From contig CM049313.1 of the NCBI GenBank assembly GCA_026874595.1, forward strand, positions 64,236,159 to 64,300,158: DNA of 64,000 nucleotides, written 5' to 3'. The first letter of the stretch is position 1; each line of letters begins with the position of its first letter. The notes beneath the pieces are model-generated. The model was not told the DNA's origin and did not search any database. It worked only from the letters and a program-made list of their open reading frames with translations. A program made the translations under genes and the position numbers. Of this stretch, positions 23,405 to 36,645 are shown in pieces. This DNA is from Sipunculus nudus. Taxonomy: Eukaryota > Annelida > Sipuncula > Golfingiida > Sipunculidae.

Positions 23405-25518
23405 ATCTATAATAACTGTACTCCAGAATTTGAATTTGTTCCAAGAAATATTTACCAATAAACAAAGTTACCTTTCCAACCTGAATATAGATAAAAAGAT
23501 ACAACTTAAATACTGGTATTAACATTGGTTTATCAGTGTTAGAAAGACTATATTTTTAAAAAATTATATTATAATTCATGCCATGGACAAAAGCAACTCT
23601 AAAATTACAGATCCTGCTTTTCTTCCCAAGAGTATTCCTTTTGTTTTTTTTTGCGTCCTGTTCTCGTGCCCCCCCCTCCACGTCCCCTTGCACCCTCCGT
23701 CACTGTCTATATAAATATTTTCTTGTATAAAAGAAGTTACAAAGGGTGTTTTTCATGTTTCACCAGGATATCACAATTTGGCATGAAGACAACAATAATG
23801 AGAATTTATATTTTCATAAATGCTTTATGAAAACTTCTTTTTTTCTGAACTTTAAAGAAAGTTCCAAAATAAAATATAATGACATATATAAGTCATCAAG
23901 GATCAAGTTTAAAAATCATCACTTCCCTCCCCTCAACAATAATTGTAACAAGGCCTGTACACCAACGCAAACCTGTCCAATGGAATATACATCACATATA
24001 ATCCTTTGTTGATAAAATTTTTGACCATATTTTCAAAAATACTTTATTTTCTAGGCCTGATTGTCCCCTTCCTGAATTCAGTTTGAACCCCCTCTGGAAC
24101 TACCAAATCTGTTTAGCTGTTACATTTAAGTGTTAATTAGAGTTTCATTATTTTCACCTTAATTCGAGATGGTTCTAAATTGAACAAGTACTGGTGAAGC
24201 TAACCTTCTGCCTATGATTAATTTGCAGGGTTTGTTATGTTTACAGGAAGTAGCTAAAAATAGGAAGCAAAGAATAATAATTCATAACAGATGAATCAAA
24301 CTCTCTTGTGTGTGAAGTGCAGATACGTATAAAAATACAGTGTAGAAACACTAGCTGTCAAAGCAATGAAAGAGGGACAATAATATAGAAATAAACTTTG
24401 TCATGTGTACTGTTACAGCAGTGCTCCAGTTTCACAGGACTGTGCTTGCTGTGAAACTTGGCCTGCCTTCTATTTTTCACCCCTAGCAAAGATATACTCA
24501 CTGCTAAACAGACAATGCATTCCAGATCTGACAGTGGCCTAGATAACCTGTGTCCTGCCAAGCTCACCGATTTAGATTCTCTGTCATATTAGGCCAACTG
24601 CTACCACGCCTTAGAAAACATTGCAACATGTTAAAAACTGTGTTGCATGTACAGCAGTACTTATCTTCTGCTACTGGGCTGTCAGCATGCAATTTGGAAT
24701 ATTATGTCTAGCTTAAAGATTAGAGGTTGTAAGTTTACTGAACTGATAGAGATGTAGGCTCTACATTCTTCAAAGCCTTTCTTATTTGACTGTATCATAG
24801 GGTAAGCCATGCAAACGTGGAAAAAGCATTCAACATGCATCAGAACATATAAAAAAATGTTGTTTAGCCCACAGGAGATATGATTTCTTCTTTAGTCCTT
24901 TCTTTATCTTGCAAGAAAGATATATATATCTTTTAAAGTGTAGGTGGTATACATTGTATCAGCCAGACTGATTTTAGCTTTGGGCTGACCTCTAATCTTG
25001 TCAGTACATTTATATATTTATATATTATATATACATGTATATACAGTAGAGCGCCATTTTCCAAATGCTGTTTTTCCGAAAAAAATTTTTCCCAAATTTT
25101 ACATGGCGTACCAAAAATTTATTTGTACATGTATTTAAGAAATACCTCACATGAATTTTTGTAATTACCAGTCTCAAGGGCTAGCAGTCAGGTGTTAAAG
25201 CTGAGTGGTGACCCTAATTAATAGTTCTGGACCAATGTTGTCACCAGGGCAAAGGTGTGAAAACTACAGCTAGCCCTGCAATACTAGGCTCCCTATACCT
25301 ATAGAAAGTGACTGAGCAGTTTATCGAATACCATTTCACATGGTAAAGGTTTTCAAACCAATTTTGGCATAGTGGTTAGGTAAAAATGTATGAGTGCGTT
25401 CAATACAGGCATAAGGCCAAATTGAATTGGGAGGGGTCTAACTGACCGCCTGTCCTTGATGACCTGCATAAAAACAAAAAATCTTGCGACCAGGTTACAG
25501 GGTTACTAGGTCCTAACT
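23405..25518. other. Non-coding stretch, no gene seen
   Basis: Contains an 8-C run near 23,669 and a TACAGTAGAGCGCCATTTTC motif at about 25,043 that recalls a pogo/Tigger-type transposon end, without a partner end. No coding exon recognised. Confidence 0.45.
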
Positions 25519-25688
25519 GTTTTGAAAATTTTTCAGAGCATTCACACGACAGTTGAGCAAAGCAGATAAAACTCTTTGCATTCAAAATGTTTTGAAACCA
25601 CCTCCTGAGGTTGATCCAAAACGCTTGAGCCAAAATGGTCTGAAAATGCTTTGGATTAGTGTGTGAACGCTCCAAATGTTTTCAAAAC
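25519..25688. mobile_element. Small MITE with about 28-bp inverted ends
   Basis: The left end GTTTTGAAAA then a T-rich stretch then GAGCATTCACAC is mirrored at the right by GTGTGAACGCTC then GTTTTCAAAAC. This encloses about 110 bases that repeat the theme TTTTGAAA/CCAAAA/TGAAAA. No open frame and no clear target duplication, so the superfamily is uncertain (hAT-like is possible). Confidence 0.5.
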
Positions 25689-27299
25689 AAGAACACTACA
25701 AGAGCACTTGTGTTATCAACCATATCTCATTTATACTCAAGCAAGCATAGTTCTTCTGCTTGGCTAGGATGTCAGACCAAACAACTGAGCATTTGTTTTA
25801 ATCGCATGAGATTTGCTCAGAGAATTTTGGATCATTCCTAGCCCTGTGCATGTAGACCTTAAATCCAGAATGCTTAATTAAAACAAAGTCATATATGGTT
25901 ACTTTCACATTATTCAACATATTAATTCCAACGATAAACCACAGAATTACCTTTATAAATTGGCTGTGGACTGTTAATATTCATTTAGTAATATATGTGA
26001 AGAAAATCTGTTTAAACTAAGAAAATCAAACTGAGCCAGGCTTATCTAATGATACACTTTAATTTTGACAATCTCTCTGAACCTCACATGCATAGAGAAA
26101 AAGATTTCATATATATCATTTCTAAAGAACATGCCCCATAAAAAAAAAGATAAAATGTTACAGGAGATTTCCTTCCTGAAATATATATGTTGAGAATAAG
26201 CATACGGTTGTCCTATAGGATACCACTAGTCTTTTGAGTAAACAGAATGCCTTTTTATTACAGCCAGGGCATGATGGTGGTATGGGTAAACATTATATTT
26301 GGTTTGATCTGGAATGATGTATCATTCTGTTATGTGGACACTTACTTTCTATAATAATGAATTTTAACTTGCATCTAATCCAGACTGATTGAAAGGAAAT
26401 GAGTATACATGTTGATGTTACCACTGTTGTGAAAATGTTAGAATATAAAGTTAAAGGGCAGGAGAACATATCTCTACTATTAAATGTCACAGAAAACTTC
26501 TAGGCAGCACCTGAATGTTATTAATGCCAGGTTTCAATATAAATCACACTAAACATGCTCGCATGTATCCAAACACCAATTTTCAAATATTTTTACTAAA
26601 GTACGTGATGAATCTCCTTTAACAAAGCAACTCTTAACCCTGCTATGGTAGGAAGGAATCAAGGAATCAAATATTCATGTCCATGTGCCTGTAAAAGCCC
26701 AAAATTCAGCCTTCAGTACTTGTGTGTTTTTATTATTTCTGAACTTTTCTGTAAACTTACAGATTTCTATGTTTATTCAGTACTGTAGGACATTAAATCC
26801 ATGTCTGTTCTGTCACATTCTTTTGGTACCAACATGCCATTTACACATAAAATACATTACCTGCTAAATAAATGCCAACAAAATAAGCCATCAATGGGTC
26901 AAATTAATACATATTTTGCATGCATGGGTAAACATATGTCTGCTTAAAATTTATTTTTACACTGTTGTCGTACCAATGAGTACTCGAGTCAGATAATGCA
27001 TGTCAAGTACTTGTGTCCAAAATTGGTTCCTGTTTCAGTCCAATAACCTGCTCTGTATTCCTGTAAATCTCCTACCTGCTGAGCAAGTATACAGCATACA
27101 AATTTATAAACTGTAGGTAGTTTCTGTTAAGAAAGGTTCCTATAATGCCTCTGTGATGGATGTGTGACACTGTTTATTTACAAGCTGATAGCAAACATGG
27201 TACATGCACCCAAAGGTGAAAGGTATATAGGTCACTCATTGTAAAACACGCTTTGCAAAAATCTGGTTTGTCTGACTATAGCCCTAAAATGTCCATTTT
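25689..27299. other. Non-coding stretch, no gene seen
   Basis: Unique-looking AT-rich DNA with no repeat structure or coding exon recognised. Confidence 0.5.
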
Positions 27300-27480
27300 G
27301 AATTGGTTTGGGTTATTTTGGCAGGTCTCCCACATGTTGTAAACACATGGATATAAATAAAACAAACAGTCTGGGATGTCTTTTCTGGCCTATTTTTATG
27401 AAAGGTTCAAGGGATTATATTTAGTTAATAGAGGTCAGATATTGGAATAGCCCCCTTAAAATTTTCCCTTGGAGTTTATT
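27300..27480 (-). repeat. Dispersed repeat, copy 2 of an inverted pair
   Basis: Reverse-complement counterpart of 9,615-9,780, sharing the same ordered landmarks including TAATCCCTTGAACCTTT and CTGCCAAAATAA. The left side extends a little further here. Confidence 0.55.
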
Positions 27481-29399
27481 TTACTCTGTGAAAATTTGTC
27501 TTTAATTTACCTCCTTGTTATGGTGATTGTGCAAACCCAGAAATGCACACAACCAAACAACACTGACCAGCACATGGCACCTTTCAAGTAAACTGCAATT
27601 TATGTCAAGTCATTGTCATCTGTGATGTCAAGATTCATGGGCAACAGACAGCTATTTGATCACATGATATGACCCCTGATGGCAAGAAATGCTGCCAAAA
27701 TCCATAAAAAGTTAATTTGTATGAGGGGTTTATTATCATCCCTGACTTTGCATCCAAAATTTGATATTTTGAGGATGAATGCTAATATCTGAAAGAAATA
27801 GAATAAAAAAACTATGGTCTATTATGTTTTGCTTTTAAAGGACATAAATATCCAAATAAAGAGAATCAAAATTAAGTAGTATACATATATTACATCAATG
27901 GAAACAATCCCTCAAATAAAACATGGTGTTATTTGTATGAGATAAAAGTGTGTCATTCTGTTCTGTCAGCCAGTTTTCACAGGTATTTCCAAGGAAACAG
28001 CCAACAAAAAATGTGTACATGTTCTGTCACGATCAGAATAGTACCATGGACTGTGTTGCTGGATGTTAACATAACATGCTGACATGACAGGTGGGGTAAA
28101 GGTTAGGGAGCAGTGCCTTTACACTTGGGTCAAAGGTGACAGCCTCCCTGTCATCTTGTATTACCCCACTCTGAGGTATCAACTGACTTGGGGTCACACC
28201 TGGGTGAAGTAGTGATGTTCCTTTATCCTCATACATCCTGACATACATTCCATTTCTCAGCTTAATGATTTCATTTTTCATATTTTAGATAAATATACAC
28301 ACACGCGTAAACAGTTCAAGAAGAATCAATATGTTTCCTCTGACCAAACTCACCGATTCTTCTGGATTGATCTGTTTAAATGTGAAACACTGGTTCCATA
28401 CCATAGGTTCAGTTCAGTTGCAGTAGGTTCTTAGATCAATTATTTCAAATAAATTCTTTTCTGTATTAAAAATGCAAAATTTTCATTTATATAAGTATTG
28501 TTGTAAAGAGAATAAAGCTTGTTTTATTCATTTTTGGAATTGCCATGGCATTGCTACCCTTGGTAACTAACAATTATTTGATAGATGGTTGTGATTAAAA
28601 TATTGGAAGAATTTACGAAACAGTATCCCACATAAATTTGGCAACATTATTTAGTTTTGACCAGTAAATTTTAGGCAATGGCCAGATTCTGTAGAATAAT
28701 ACATTTTTTATGTTTCCTGACCTTTGGAAACTTTTAACATGTTACTTTTATATTAAAAAATAATAAAATAATAAAAATAATGAGGGCTTAGATCTAGTAT
28801 TCACACACAGACAGGAAAATGGATAAATTGCACAAAGGTATGAGTTTCTGTAAAAAATCAATAGTATACAATATACTTTACTTATCTGATCCCATTCATT
28901 CACTTTGCCTAAGGATCTTGGTTTCTGGAATTCACCTATACCAATGTATATGACATGCAGAGACACAAAAAATACAGATATTGTAATACATTATATTATC
29001 ATAAAATGTTAAGTCATCTTGAATCCTAACAATTCAGTGGTTTACATTTCCCAGGTAACTCTGATCTGTTTAACATATATGTACATATATACATTCAAGT
29101 CCTCCATGGCTGTTGACACTTGTTACAAAATTGAACAAACAACTACACTGTGTAAAACAGAATAAAACCCTTAAATAGATGATTAACTGTCATATACATA
29201 TGAATTAATTTAAGTTTTTCAGCAAAATAAAAATTTCCATCAACTGATGTGAGACTTAAAAGTCACTACTGGTACAATCTGTCATTGGTATCAGTGTCAA
29301 AGTATCCTATTTGTTGGTGAGACTGTCAGTCTGACTATACAGTAACAAGCACTGATGTGACTTCTGTGCAAAGTCTCTGTTTTAAGCCACAATGTTGTC
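27481..29399. other. Non-coding stretch, one open minus-strand patch
   Basis: A 71-codon minus-strand frame at 28,066-28,281 has reasonable composition but no recognised domain. On the plus strand the same patch contains GGGTCAAAGGTGA (DR1-like nuclear receptor motif) near 28,129 and a second GGGGTCACACC. It may be a regulatory patch or an orphan exon. Nothing else stands out. Confidence 0.35.
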
Positions 29400-30060
29400 T
29401 CTTTTTCTTGTCCAACATATAAAACTGCCTTTCCTCATCTCATTTTTTTCTCTTGTAATTTAAATGACTTTCCATGTCTCATGTTTTATCTTCTTCTAGA
29501 TATTAAACTGCACTTCCATGTTCATTATTTTCTATTCCTTTATAATATTCTGCTTTTCAATGTTACTTGTTTTTCTTTTCCTGAATATTAAAATTCCTTC
29601 TGCCATCTCCTTTTTTCCTATTCATGTGTAATAAACTGCTCTCTCCTGTGTATCACATGTCTTTCCATGTCTGTTGCTTTTTTCTTCTTTTGTATGATAA
29701 AATGTCTTTCTGTCTTCTTTTCTTATCCTGTATATTAAACAGCTTTCCTAAGTCCTTTTTTACTTCTCTTATACATAGACTGCCTTTCTATGTTTCTTTT
29801 TTTCCTTCTCCTGTGTAAAACTGCCTTCCCTTATCTCTTGATTTGTCTTCTGCTGTATATTAAACTGCCTTTGATGTCTCTTGTTTTGTTTTCCAAAGTA
29901 TATTCAACTGCCTTTCTACGTCTCTCGCTTTTGTCCTCTTGTATATATTTAACTGCTTCCAAGGTATTTTGTTTTTTTTTTCAAATATATATAACTTCTT
30001 TTCCATATCACTTACTTTTTCTTCTCCAGTATATTACACTATATTTCCATTTTTTTGCAG
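29400..30060. repeat. 42-bp pyrimidine-rich minisatellite, about 15 units
   Basis: Units of the form AAACTGCCTTTCC.TGTCTC, then TTTTTTCTTCTCC, then TGTATATT recur roughly every 40-46 bases (for example at 29,424, 29,506, 29,737, 29,779, 29,818, 29,862 and 29,907). The 64- and 151-codon frames here are translations of the repeat. Confidence 0.85.
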
Positions 30061-32585
30061 TTTTTCTTCATTTAAAAAATTATATGCATAAAGTAATAAT
30101 TATTCAACTAAAAGCCCTTACATTGATTGTTTTCAATGAACATCCTTCATCTAAATCAATTTTAGAAATTACTGGGGGTGCAGCTTATCATACACATGGA
30201 CACACCATGCAAGAACCAATGATTTCCTGCAAAAAATATTTCTGAATTTCCAGACCTGGCATTCTAACGTTTAAGAAAGGATCTTGAAGATCCATAAAGG
30301 ATGCAAGAGAGATGAGGATCACAAAAAAATACTGGTATTGGTTTACAGAACTGAATTATAATGATAATTTTCATATATATAAACAAGAACTAGATTAAAA
30401 ATTTAACTATAATTTGGGCAATAGCTTTTCATTTGATGGTGTAGTAACAACATCGTTAGTCTCTAAAATATACACAGACTGGGATGTTCACTCTTTCCAT
30501 CCCCTTATAAATAAGAAAATGTTACATTCTTTTACTACAATTGAACATTGACCAACAGAATACCTTTAGGACAGTAACATTAGTCAGATCAACAGAGAAA
30601 CAGTTTGAATATTGTAACTGCCTGAATGATACACAAAAGCTTTAGATTCATAAAATGTAAATAAAACTGTTCATGTAAGAAGTTAAATCTTACCTTAGAA
30701 TTTTTTAATGTACAAAGAAATGCACCCTGATCTCCCTTCCACTGCAAACAAGAACTTTTGATTAACTGTTATCTGAAGACAAACAAGCTGACAGAATGTA
30801 CCAGTACACAGGTGCTTAACAATAATATTCCAATTGAAGAAAGAAGTATGGTTGTTCTGAAGTGCAGATATTTTAATTTCCAGAAGGAAGAAGCACAGAT
30901 AAACCATGGTTCTGAAGGACTTTATCATAAGTGCCTCTTACACAAAAAAAATCAAAATTTAACCTGAACTTTTTATTTGTAGAAATTATGCTATGTATAA
31001 ACATGATCACATATCAATGACGGAATGACATGCAAGCAAAGGCACACCTGCTTATTAAATTGACCTAACCACCATAGCCCTTATGCTCCGCCCCTTCAAC
31101 CTAATTATGCTAAAGGGCCCCCGGAAATGCTCCTACACAGAAGGCTTTCCATGTCTATCCTTGTGGGACCTTTTTAAAAGTCAAAAGTGATGATGATGTC
31201 ACAAAGGTCATTCTCATATAACTAGCATTGACTGATGTCATCAGCAGGAATTCCTTGATGTCTGTTCTTCAGTGTAGAGTATATCACAATCATTTTGAAG
31301 TGTTTTGCCATATTTTGGATTATTTGTCTCATATGAATTCAGTGCAAGGAAAGACATTATTAATCACTCCACAGTGTGCAGAACAGCTCCTGCAACCTTT
31401 GGCCTAGAACTTTTTATACCTTCTCTTTTGTATACAATATATCCCTGAAAAACAGGCAAACAAGGGTACTGGCTGTACAGACTACCAGTACACTTAATCT
31501 GTTTTGGAGAGTTGCCCAATTTATGCAAATTTTGCGCTTGTCAGGTACTGTTTACATTGCCAACGGTAACTTGATTGGTTGCTCACAACCGCTCTGCTCA
31601 TATTTATATATTGAATGAATATTCTATTAAGGTCATGATTAGGTCCATAAGGATCCTCTCTCAACTTTACATTGGCATCGGAATTTTGTGATGTAAAGAA
31701 ACACATCAAAGTACATAAACAATGAGTTAACATTTCTTATGAGGCATCCTTTACCTTAACAGGCACAGCTGCGTGTGACAGGAAACTAAATATTATATGA
31801 TACATGCAATCTTTCACTTACTCAGGGACTGATCTCATATGATTGGTGTGAAAACAGTATGTACATTGTATGAAGTATTATGACTTGTTTTCTATCATGA
31901 AGATCTGTCAGTGCTTTTTTCTTTATGTTCTGCATTATATGGATACAAAAGTAAACTGCATGTAAAAAGTTGATGATATCTTGATGATAGTTGGCAACCA
32001 CACAGACTACAGCACCTGCCAGATAATAAGTTTATTGCCTGTTACAAGACATATTTTAAACCAGGTAAAAATTGCAATGCTGCTATATAGTTTACTATCT
32101 GCATTTGCCATGTGCAATACTAATATGGTTGAGAATATCCAGAAATTTACATAGTAGGCCATGTGCCACAGTGATGAAGCCCTGTCTCTTATGCCTTGCT
32201 ATATTGCTGATGCAAAGTAATAATTATTGGAGGGTTAAACTTATAAAAATTGTCTAAAAACATTAGAATTAAAGGTTAAAAAGGTGACTTTTAATCAAAT
32301 GTTACCGTATTATTATTATTATTATTATTCCATTTATATAGCAATAGTTGCTGTAGTAAGTTTCATTGGCATTTAAATTAACAGTTAATATAACATGGAA
32401 TATACAATTAATATATATGATAATGTATAAAACCACTTACACACTTAGTGATGTTACATCAGATCCATGGAGACAGTCCCAATATATTTAACTCTAGCCA
32501 GGGGATAACATTTAATTTAAACATAACATTTTTATAGGAATTAAGCTTCAACCAGGATGAGGGTAGGTAAGGTTATCAAGTTCTC
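30061..32585. other. Non-coding stretch, no gene seen
   Basis: Short open frames only. A GC-richer patch at about 31,050-31,150 (CTCCGCCCCTT, GGGCCCCCGG) is unexplained. An ATT trinucleotide run lies at about 32,309-32,329. Confidence 0.45.
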
Positions 32586-32589
32586 AGTT

Positions 32590-32830
32590 TTGTGTATTCC
32601 AGTGGCTTGGTACTCTCCGCTGGTGACCCGGGGTTCGATTCCCGGCGTTGCTGTTTGAGTGGATTGAAGTTGCCTGTCCCAGGTCGGTGGCTTTCTCAAC
32701 CTCCAAAGACTACCAAACAGCACAGACGAGACCACCAAACACCACAATCTGTGCCATGGAGAGCACCTTGCATTAGTTGTTATAACTACCATAGATGTAC
32801 AATCCATGTAAATGCGGGTGTCCACTGTTT
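32590..32830 (+). repeat. tRNA-derived SINE
   Basis: An A-box-like AGTGGCTTGGTACTC is followed 30 bases later by a perfect B box in a T-arm hairpin, CCCGGGGTTCGATTCCCGG (about 32,628-32,645). After this head comes GC-richer non-tRNA body sequence (GGTCGGTGGCTTTCTCAACC and on) ending in AT-rich DNA. The D-arm is not well paired and there is no matching acceptor stem, so a SINE rather than a tRNA gene. The open frames across it on both strands are incidental. Confidence 0.55.
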
Positions 32831-33692
32831 AAAATTTGGAGCTGGATGCACAATCTGATACCATCTTCTCATTGGTCTGATTACAATTCTTTCCTGTGTG
32901 CCCATGCCCCCTGGTGGTCATGTCCAGAGGACCTTGCCATACAAAGCAGCAGTTAAAACAAAAAGGGAGACTTGGGACAACTGCAGTATATAGGTGCTGC
33001 GTGAGAAGCGTATATCAGAATCAGCCTGCAGCCATCCTTCTGTTCCATGTAAAGCACACCTCTAAAGCTCCACCTGTGTTCAAGAAGATGATCCAAAGGT
33101 ACCCTTCCCTGCAGTGGTACCATTCTCTTAATAAGTTTAACTTCAAAGACATATTATTTGCTCCACAAAAAGAAACCTACTGTCTGTCTGTGCTTGGGCC
33201 ACCACAGGTGGGCCCCTTTGAAGTAAAAAACTGCTGTAGAAATAAACCTGACCTTTTAATTTGGAAGGGTATCTACAATCACTTCTGGTAGTTGATTTTC
33301 AAAGACTGTCTGCTGCAGGCATGAGAGAGTGCTTCAAGGGAGCTTTTATCCTTGATATTTTAAAATTGATATTATTCATCTTTCAATATAAAACCTCACC
33401 AGAAATCTGACCTACAATGTTTTGTTTGTTTTAATACATACTGCTCATGGTCTTACTTAATTACATGTAATACATATATTACAGTGTTTCAATGAAGTCC
33501 GATTTGATGCCCAAAATTTTGGAAATATAAGATTTCTGGTCGAAATAAAAGTGATTAATATGATTTTCTAAACATGATACAAAAATAAACCTTGCGTTAA
33601 TGGCATCTTACTGAACAGACCTTTCTTGTACATCCCTTTATGTACACCCCTTGTAGCTGCAAATGGTTTCTGACGAATATACAGACTGAAAT
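32831..33692. other. Unassigned stretch around the CTCF-like site
   Basis: A 131-codon plus-strand frame (32,896-33,291) is open but matches no family I recognise and its codon pattern is unremarkable. I do not call it a gene. Confidence 0.35.
32906..32920 (-). promoter_or_regulatory. CTCF-like binding motif
   Basis: GCCCCCTGGTGGTCA differs from the reversed vertebrate CTCF core (GCCCCCTRGTGGCCA) at one position. CTCF is conserved in bilaterians, so an insulator or loop anchor is plausible. It sits just after a SINE. Confidence 0.35.
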
Positions 33693-33745
33693 GAGAACAA
33701 GGGACCCATGGGTCACAGCACTCAGCTGTTATATATGATCACAAA
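33693..33745 (+). repeat. Isolated 5' end of the hairpin-ended repeat
   Basis: AACAAGGGACCCATGGGTCA followed by CAGCACTCAGCTG matches the start of the copies at 39,295 and 45,855. The similarity fades after about 50 bases, so this is a solo or truncated end. Confidence 0.5.
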
Positions 33746-35244
33746 ATATGATTTGGAAGAGGAGGTAGGCAAAGGCTGGTTTTGTGAGGTAATATAAGCT
33801 CTATTATGAGTCGATGGTGTTTGACTCAAGTTATGTAAGACTTTGATAATATCCTTGGAGACAGGAAGAGGATTGATGTCACTAATATGATTTACAGCAG
33901 AATTATTTGAAAAGTTAAACTATTAATTAAAACTAATAACAAATATTGTGTCAAGTATAATTTAATTTAAAAATAATAACAGTATCATCTGATTTTTTTC
34001 ATCAAATATTTTGTAATAATACTATTGAAATAAATGATTATAAAAAAATATTATAGAATATATTCATGAAAGCATTTGTATTCAAATACTTTCATTTTGA
34101 CCTGTATTCCAATCTTTTACATGAAATTATGGAGTGCATATTCATATTTGCATTCAAATACATTTGCAAAGTACTGCACCATGTCTGCTATTTATTCAGT
34201 TTCAGCCAAACAAAGTTCTTGAGAATCCAGAATAAACAAATATCACAAATTTAAATAATGATCATAAGTACCTGGTTTTATTATTATTTTTTAAATATTA
34301 AAAAAAATAAAACTATAATATTCACTTTGGACTACCTTCACATCAGTGTATGCACTAGATATAGCAAGAGTCTTATGACAATTATTAACATTACAGGAAT
34401 CATAATGAGAACTTGTCTAAGATCTGATTTTTTTATCATATTCAATTTTTTTAATTTAAAAAAATGTATCAGAAAAAGTTTGAAGTATCTCAGCATGAAA
34501 CCATTATATGTGTAAAAAATAACCCAAGGAAAAAAGAACACCCTATAAATTATACAAGGGGAAAACTAGAGATGGGCAAGTTTAATTTTATTAACTGAAA
34601 TATAGGAACCAGTAACATAAATTTTGATTATTTACAAAGTCTTGTGACAGCTGTTACAGCCACGTGTCTGAATGTCATTAGTAAAACATATTGACATCTG
34701 TTAACAGAACCTGTCTAAGTAAAATTTAAAAACTTTTTTTTTAATTTTGAAATAAATATAAATTAACAAGCTGAAACAGTTTTAAAAGACCTTGGAATTT
34801 AGATTGATATTATCAACTGCATTTTTGTCAATCATTAATTTCCTTAATATAATCCCTAATAGTATAGAACAATTTAATTTAATTATTTTTTTTTTCATTA
34901 TTAAAATTGAAAAGAAAAATACCATAGATGACTCAATGGTGTTACTTGGAATACATTTGCATCAATCCATACAAAATCCATAAAACATCACTAACTGCAA
35001 GGTAATATCTTGTTACTCATCAACTGTCAAATTCCTTTTCTATTGATTATTTTTAAAGTTGTTATTACAGACCTATAAAAATTTAATTTTTCATTGTTTA
35101 TTGTTATTCTGTTGGTCTAAACAACTAATAGATGAGCTGGGTTGGACACCTGGATCAGCTGTGGCCAGCAATAAGCTGCCCAGGTGCAAGTATATGCCCC
35201 ACATCAAGCGTGCAAGGTCAAGTAGAGGACATACAGGTGACTGA
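33746..35244. other. Very AT-rich non-coding stretch
   Basis: Strongly A/T-skewed with many T and A homopolymers. Open frames of 60-85 codons on both strands are rich in Ile, Phe, Lys and Asn and typical of random AT-rich DNA. Confidence 0.55.
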
Positions 35245-36645
35245 AGAGGGGCTTGATAGAGCCTGGGTCAGACATGGTCTCATATAAAACTTTAATAAAA
35301 GCTACAGTTTTTGGCCAATTTCTTTCAACTTTCAAAACTAATCCTTATTTCTGCATGATACGAAAATTATATCAACAATGTTTACAGGAAACAAATATGC
35401 AATGATCAAAATTAGGAAAAATTTAAGGTACTGATTTTATATTTATACTAATAACTTATAAAATTTGAAAAATTCATAACTAAATTTGGGTATACAATTG
35501 AATCTTGATTAAATAATGATATATCCCTGACAAAAAAAGAAATCTCTAGCTTCAGCAATTTTCATTTATGGGAGTAAATATATTTCTTGTTTACAAAATC
35601 ATTATGTTCGGGTCCATAACTTAAAACAATTTCGCAATATTCAAATCAATTCTGGCATGTGCATAGAGTATAAATAGAAGAACATGTATATTTTATATTA
35701 TCGAAGTCAGACCAGTTGATTTGATATTAGGCAGTCTTGAAGTGTAACAATGGGTTTTTAATTGAAAATTAAAGTTTTTTCTTAATATCTCAAAGGAATG
35801 ACGCTCTAGTGGTATTGTAGAGGGGTTTTGGGGACATCTAACTGTATGCCAAATTTTGGGAGCTGAGAGCTGGCCTGGGAAGCTGGGGAGCTGAGCTCTA
35901 GCAAACTGCATAACACTTGCTTGATCTAAACAATACTTTACATGGTGCTTGAAATCTTGAATAAAATCTACAGTTTTTGATCAACTGGTTTCAAATTCCA
36001 GATGTTTATAGATAAAATGCTTATGGTAACATGCTGTTCAAATTAAATCCACAGCAGTTACAGGAAAAAAATGTGCCATGGTCAAATCTGGGTAAAATTT
36101 AAGGTACTGATTTTATATTTATGCTAATAACTTATAAATATTTAAAAAAAATTCAGATCTAATTTTGGGTATACAATTGAATCTTGATAAAATATAGTTA
36201 TATACTTGAAAGAAAGTCTTTAGCTTCAGTAATTCTCGAGTTAAGGGAGTAAACATATTTCCTGAATTTTTACAAAGTGCATTATGTTTGGGCCCATTAA
36301 ATTTAAAAAAATATTGAAGTAATTTGTGGCATGTACATAGGAAATATATAGAGGAATTAATTTATTAAAAATGGTCAATATCAGGTCAGTGGTTTTGATA
36401 TTAGGCAGTCTTGAAGTGTAACAATGGGTTTTAAATGGAAAATGGAGGTTTTTCCTTAATAATTCAAAGGAACGAAGTCCTAGGGACCCAATTTTCGGTA
36501 TGGTAGGAGATTTTGGGGACATCTAAAGGTATGCCGAATTTCAGATTCGTAGGTTCAACGATTTCAAAAGTGCCAGTTTAATGGACGGACGGACCGACAG
36601 CCGGCGGACTATAGCTCAGATGACTTATAGTCAGCTGAGCTAAAA
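35245..36645 (+). mobile_element. Tandem dimer of a 667-bp repeat with hairpin end
   Basis: Two colinear units start near 35,302 and 35,969 (CTACAGTTTTTGG/GATCAA, then AAGGTACTGATTTTATATTT, then GGCAGTCTTGAAGTGTAACA). The second ends in ACGGACGGACC-type sequence and the 29-base hairpin AGCTCAGATGACT-TAT-AGTCAGCTGAGCT (36,613-36,641) followed by A. The minus-strand frames 35,693-35,911 and 36,241-36,522 give related peptides only because the DNA is duplicated. The beginning lacks the family's usual AACAAGGGACCC start. Confidence 0.7.

Noticed and set aside
25043-25080. Pogo/Tigger-type end TACAGTAGAGCGCCATTTTC
   Set aside because: No matching second end or TA-flanked element could be found nearby.
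32590-32660. Functional tRNA gene
   Set aside because: The B box is perfect, but no acceptor stem or D-arm pairing is present and SINE-like body sequence follows.
32896-33291. 131-codon frame
   Set aside because: No recognised domain, no splice or start context, and it borders a SINE.
35693-36522. Two minus-strand frames sharing a CYTSRLPNIK-type peptide
   Set aside because: The similarity comes from a 667-bp DNA duplication inside a non-coding repeat; the frames are short and otherwise unrelated to known proteins.
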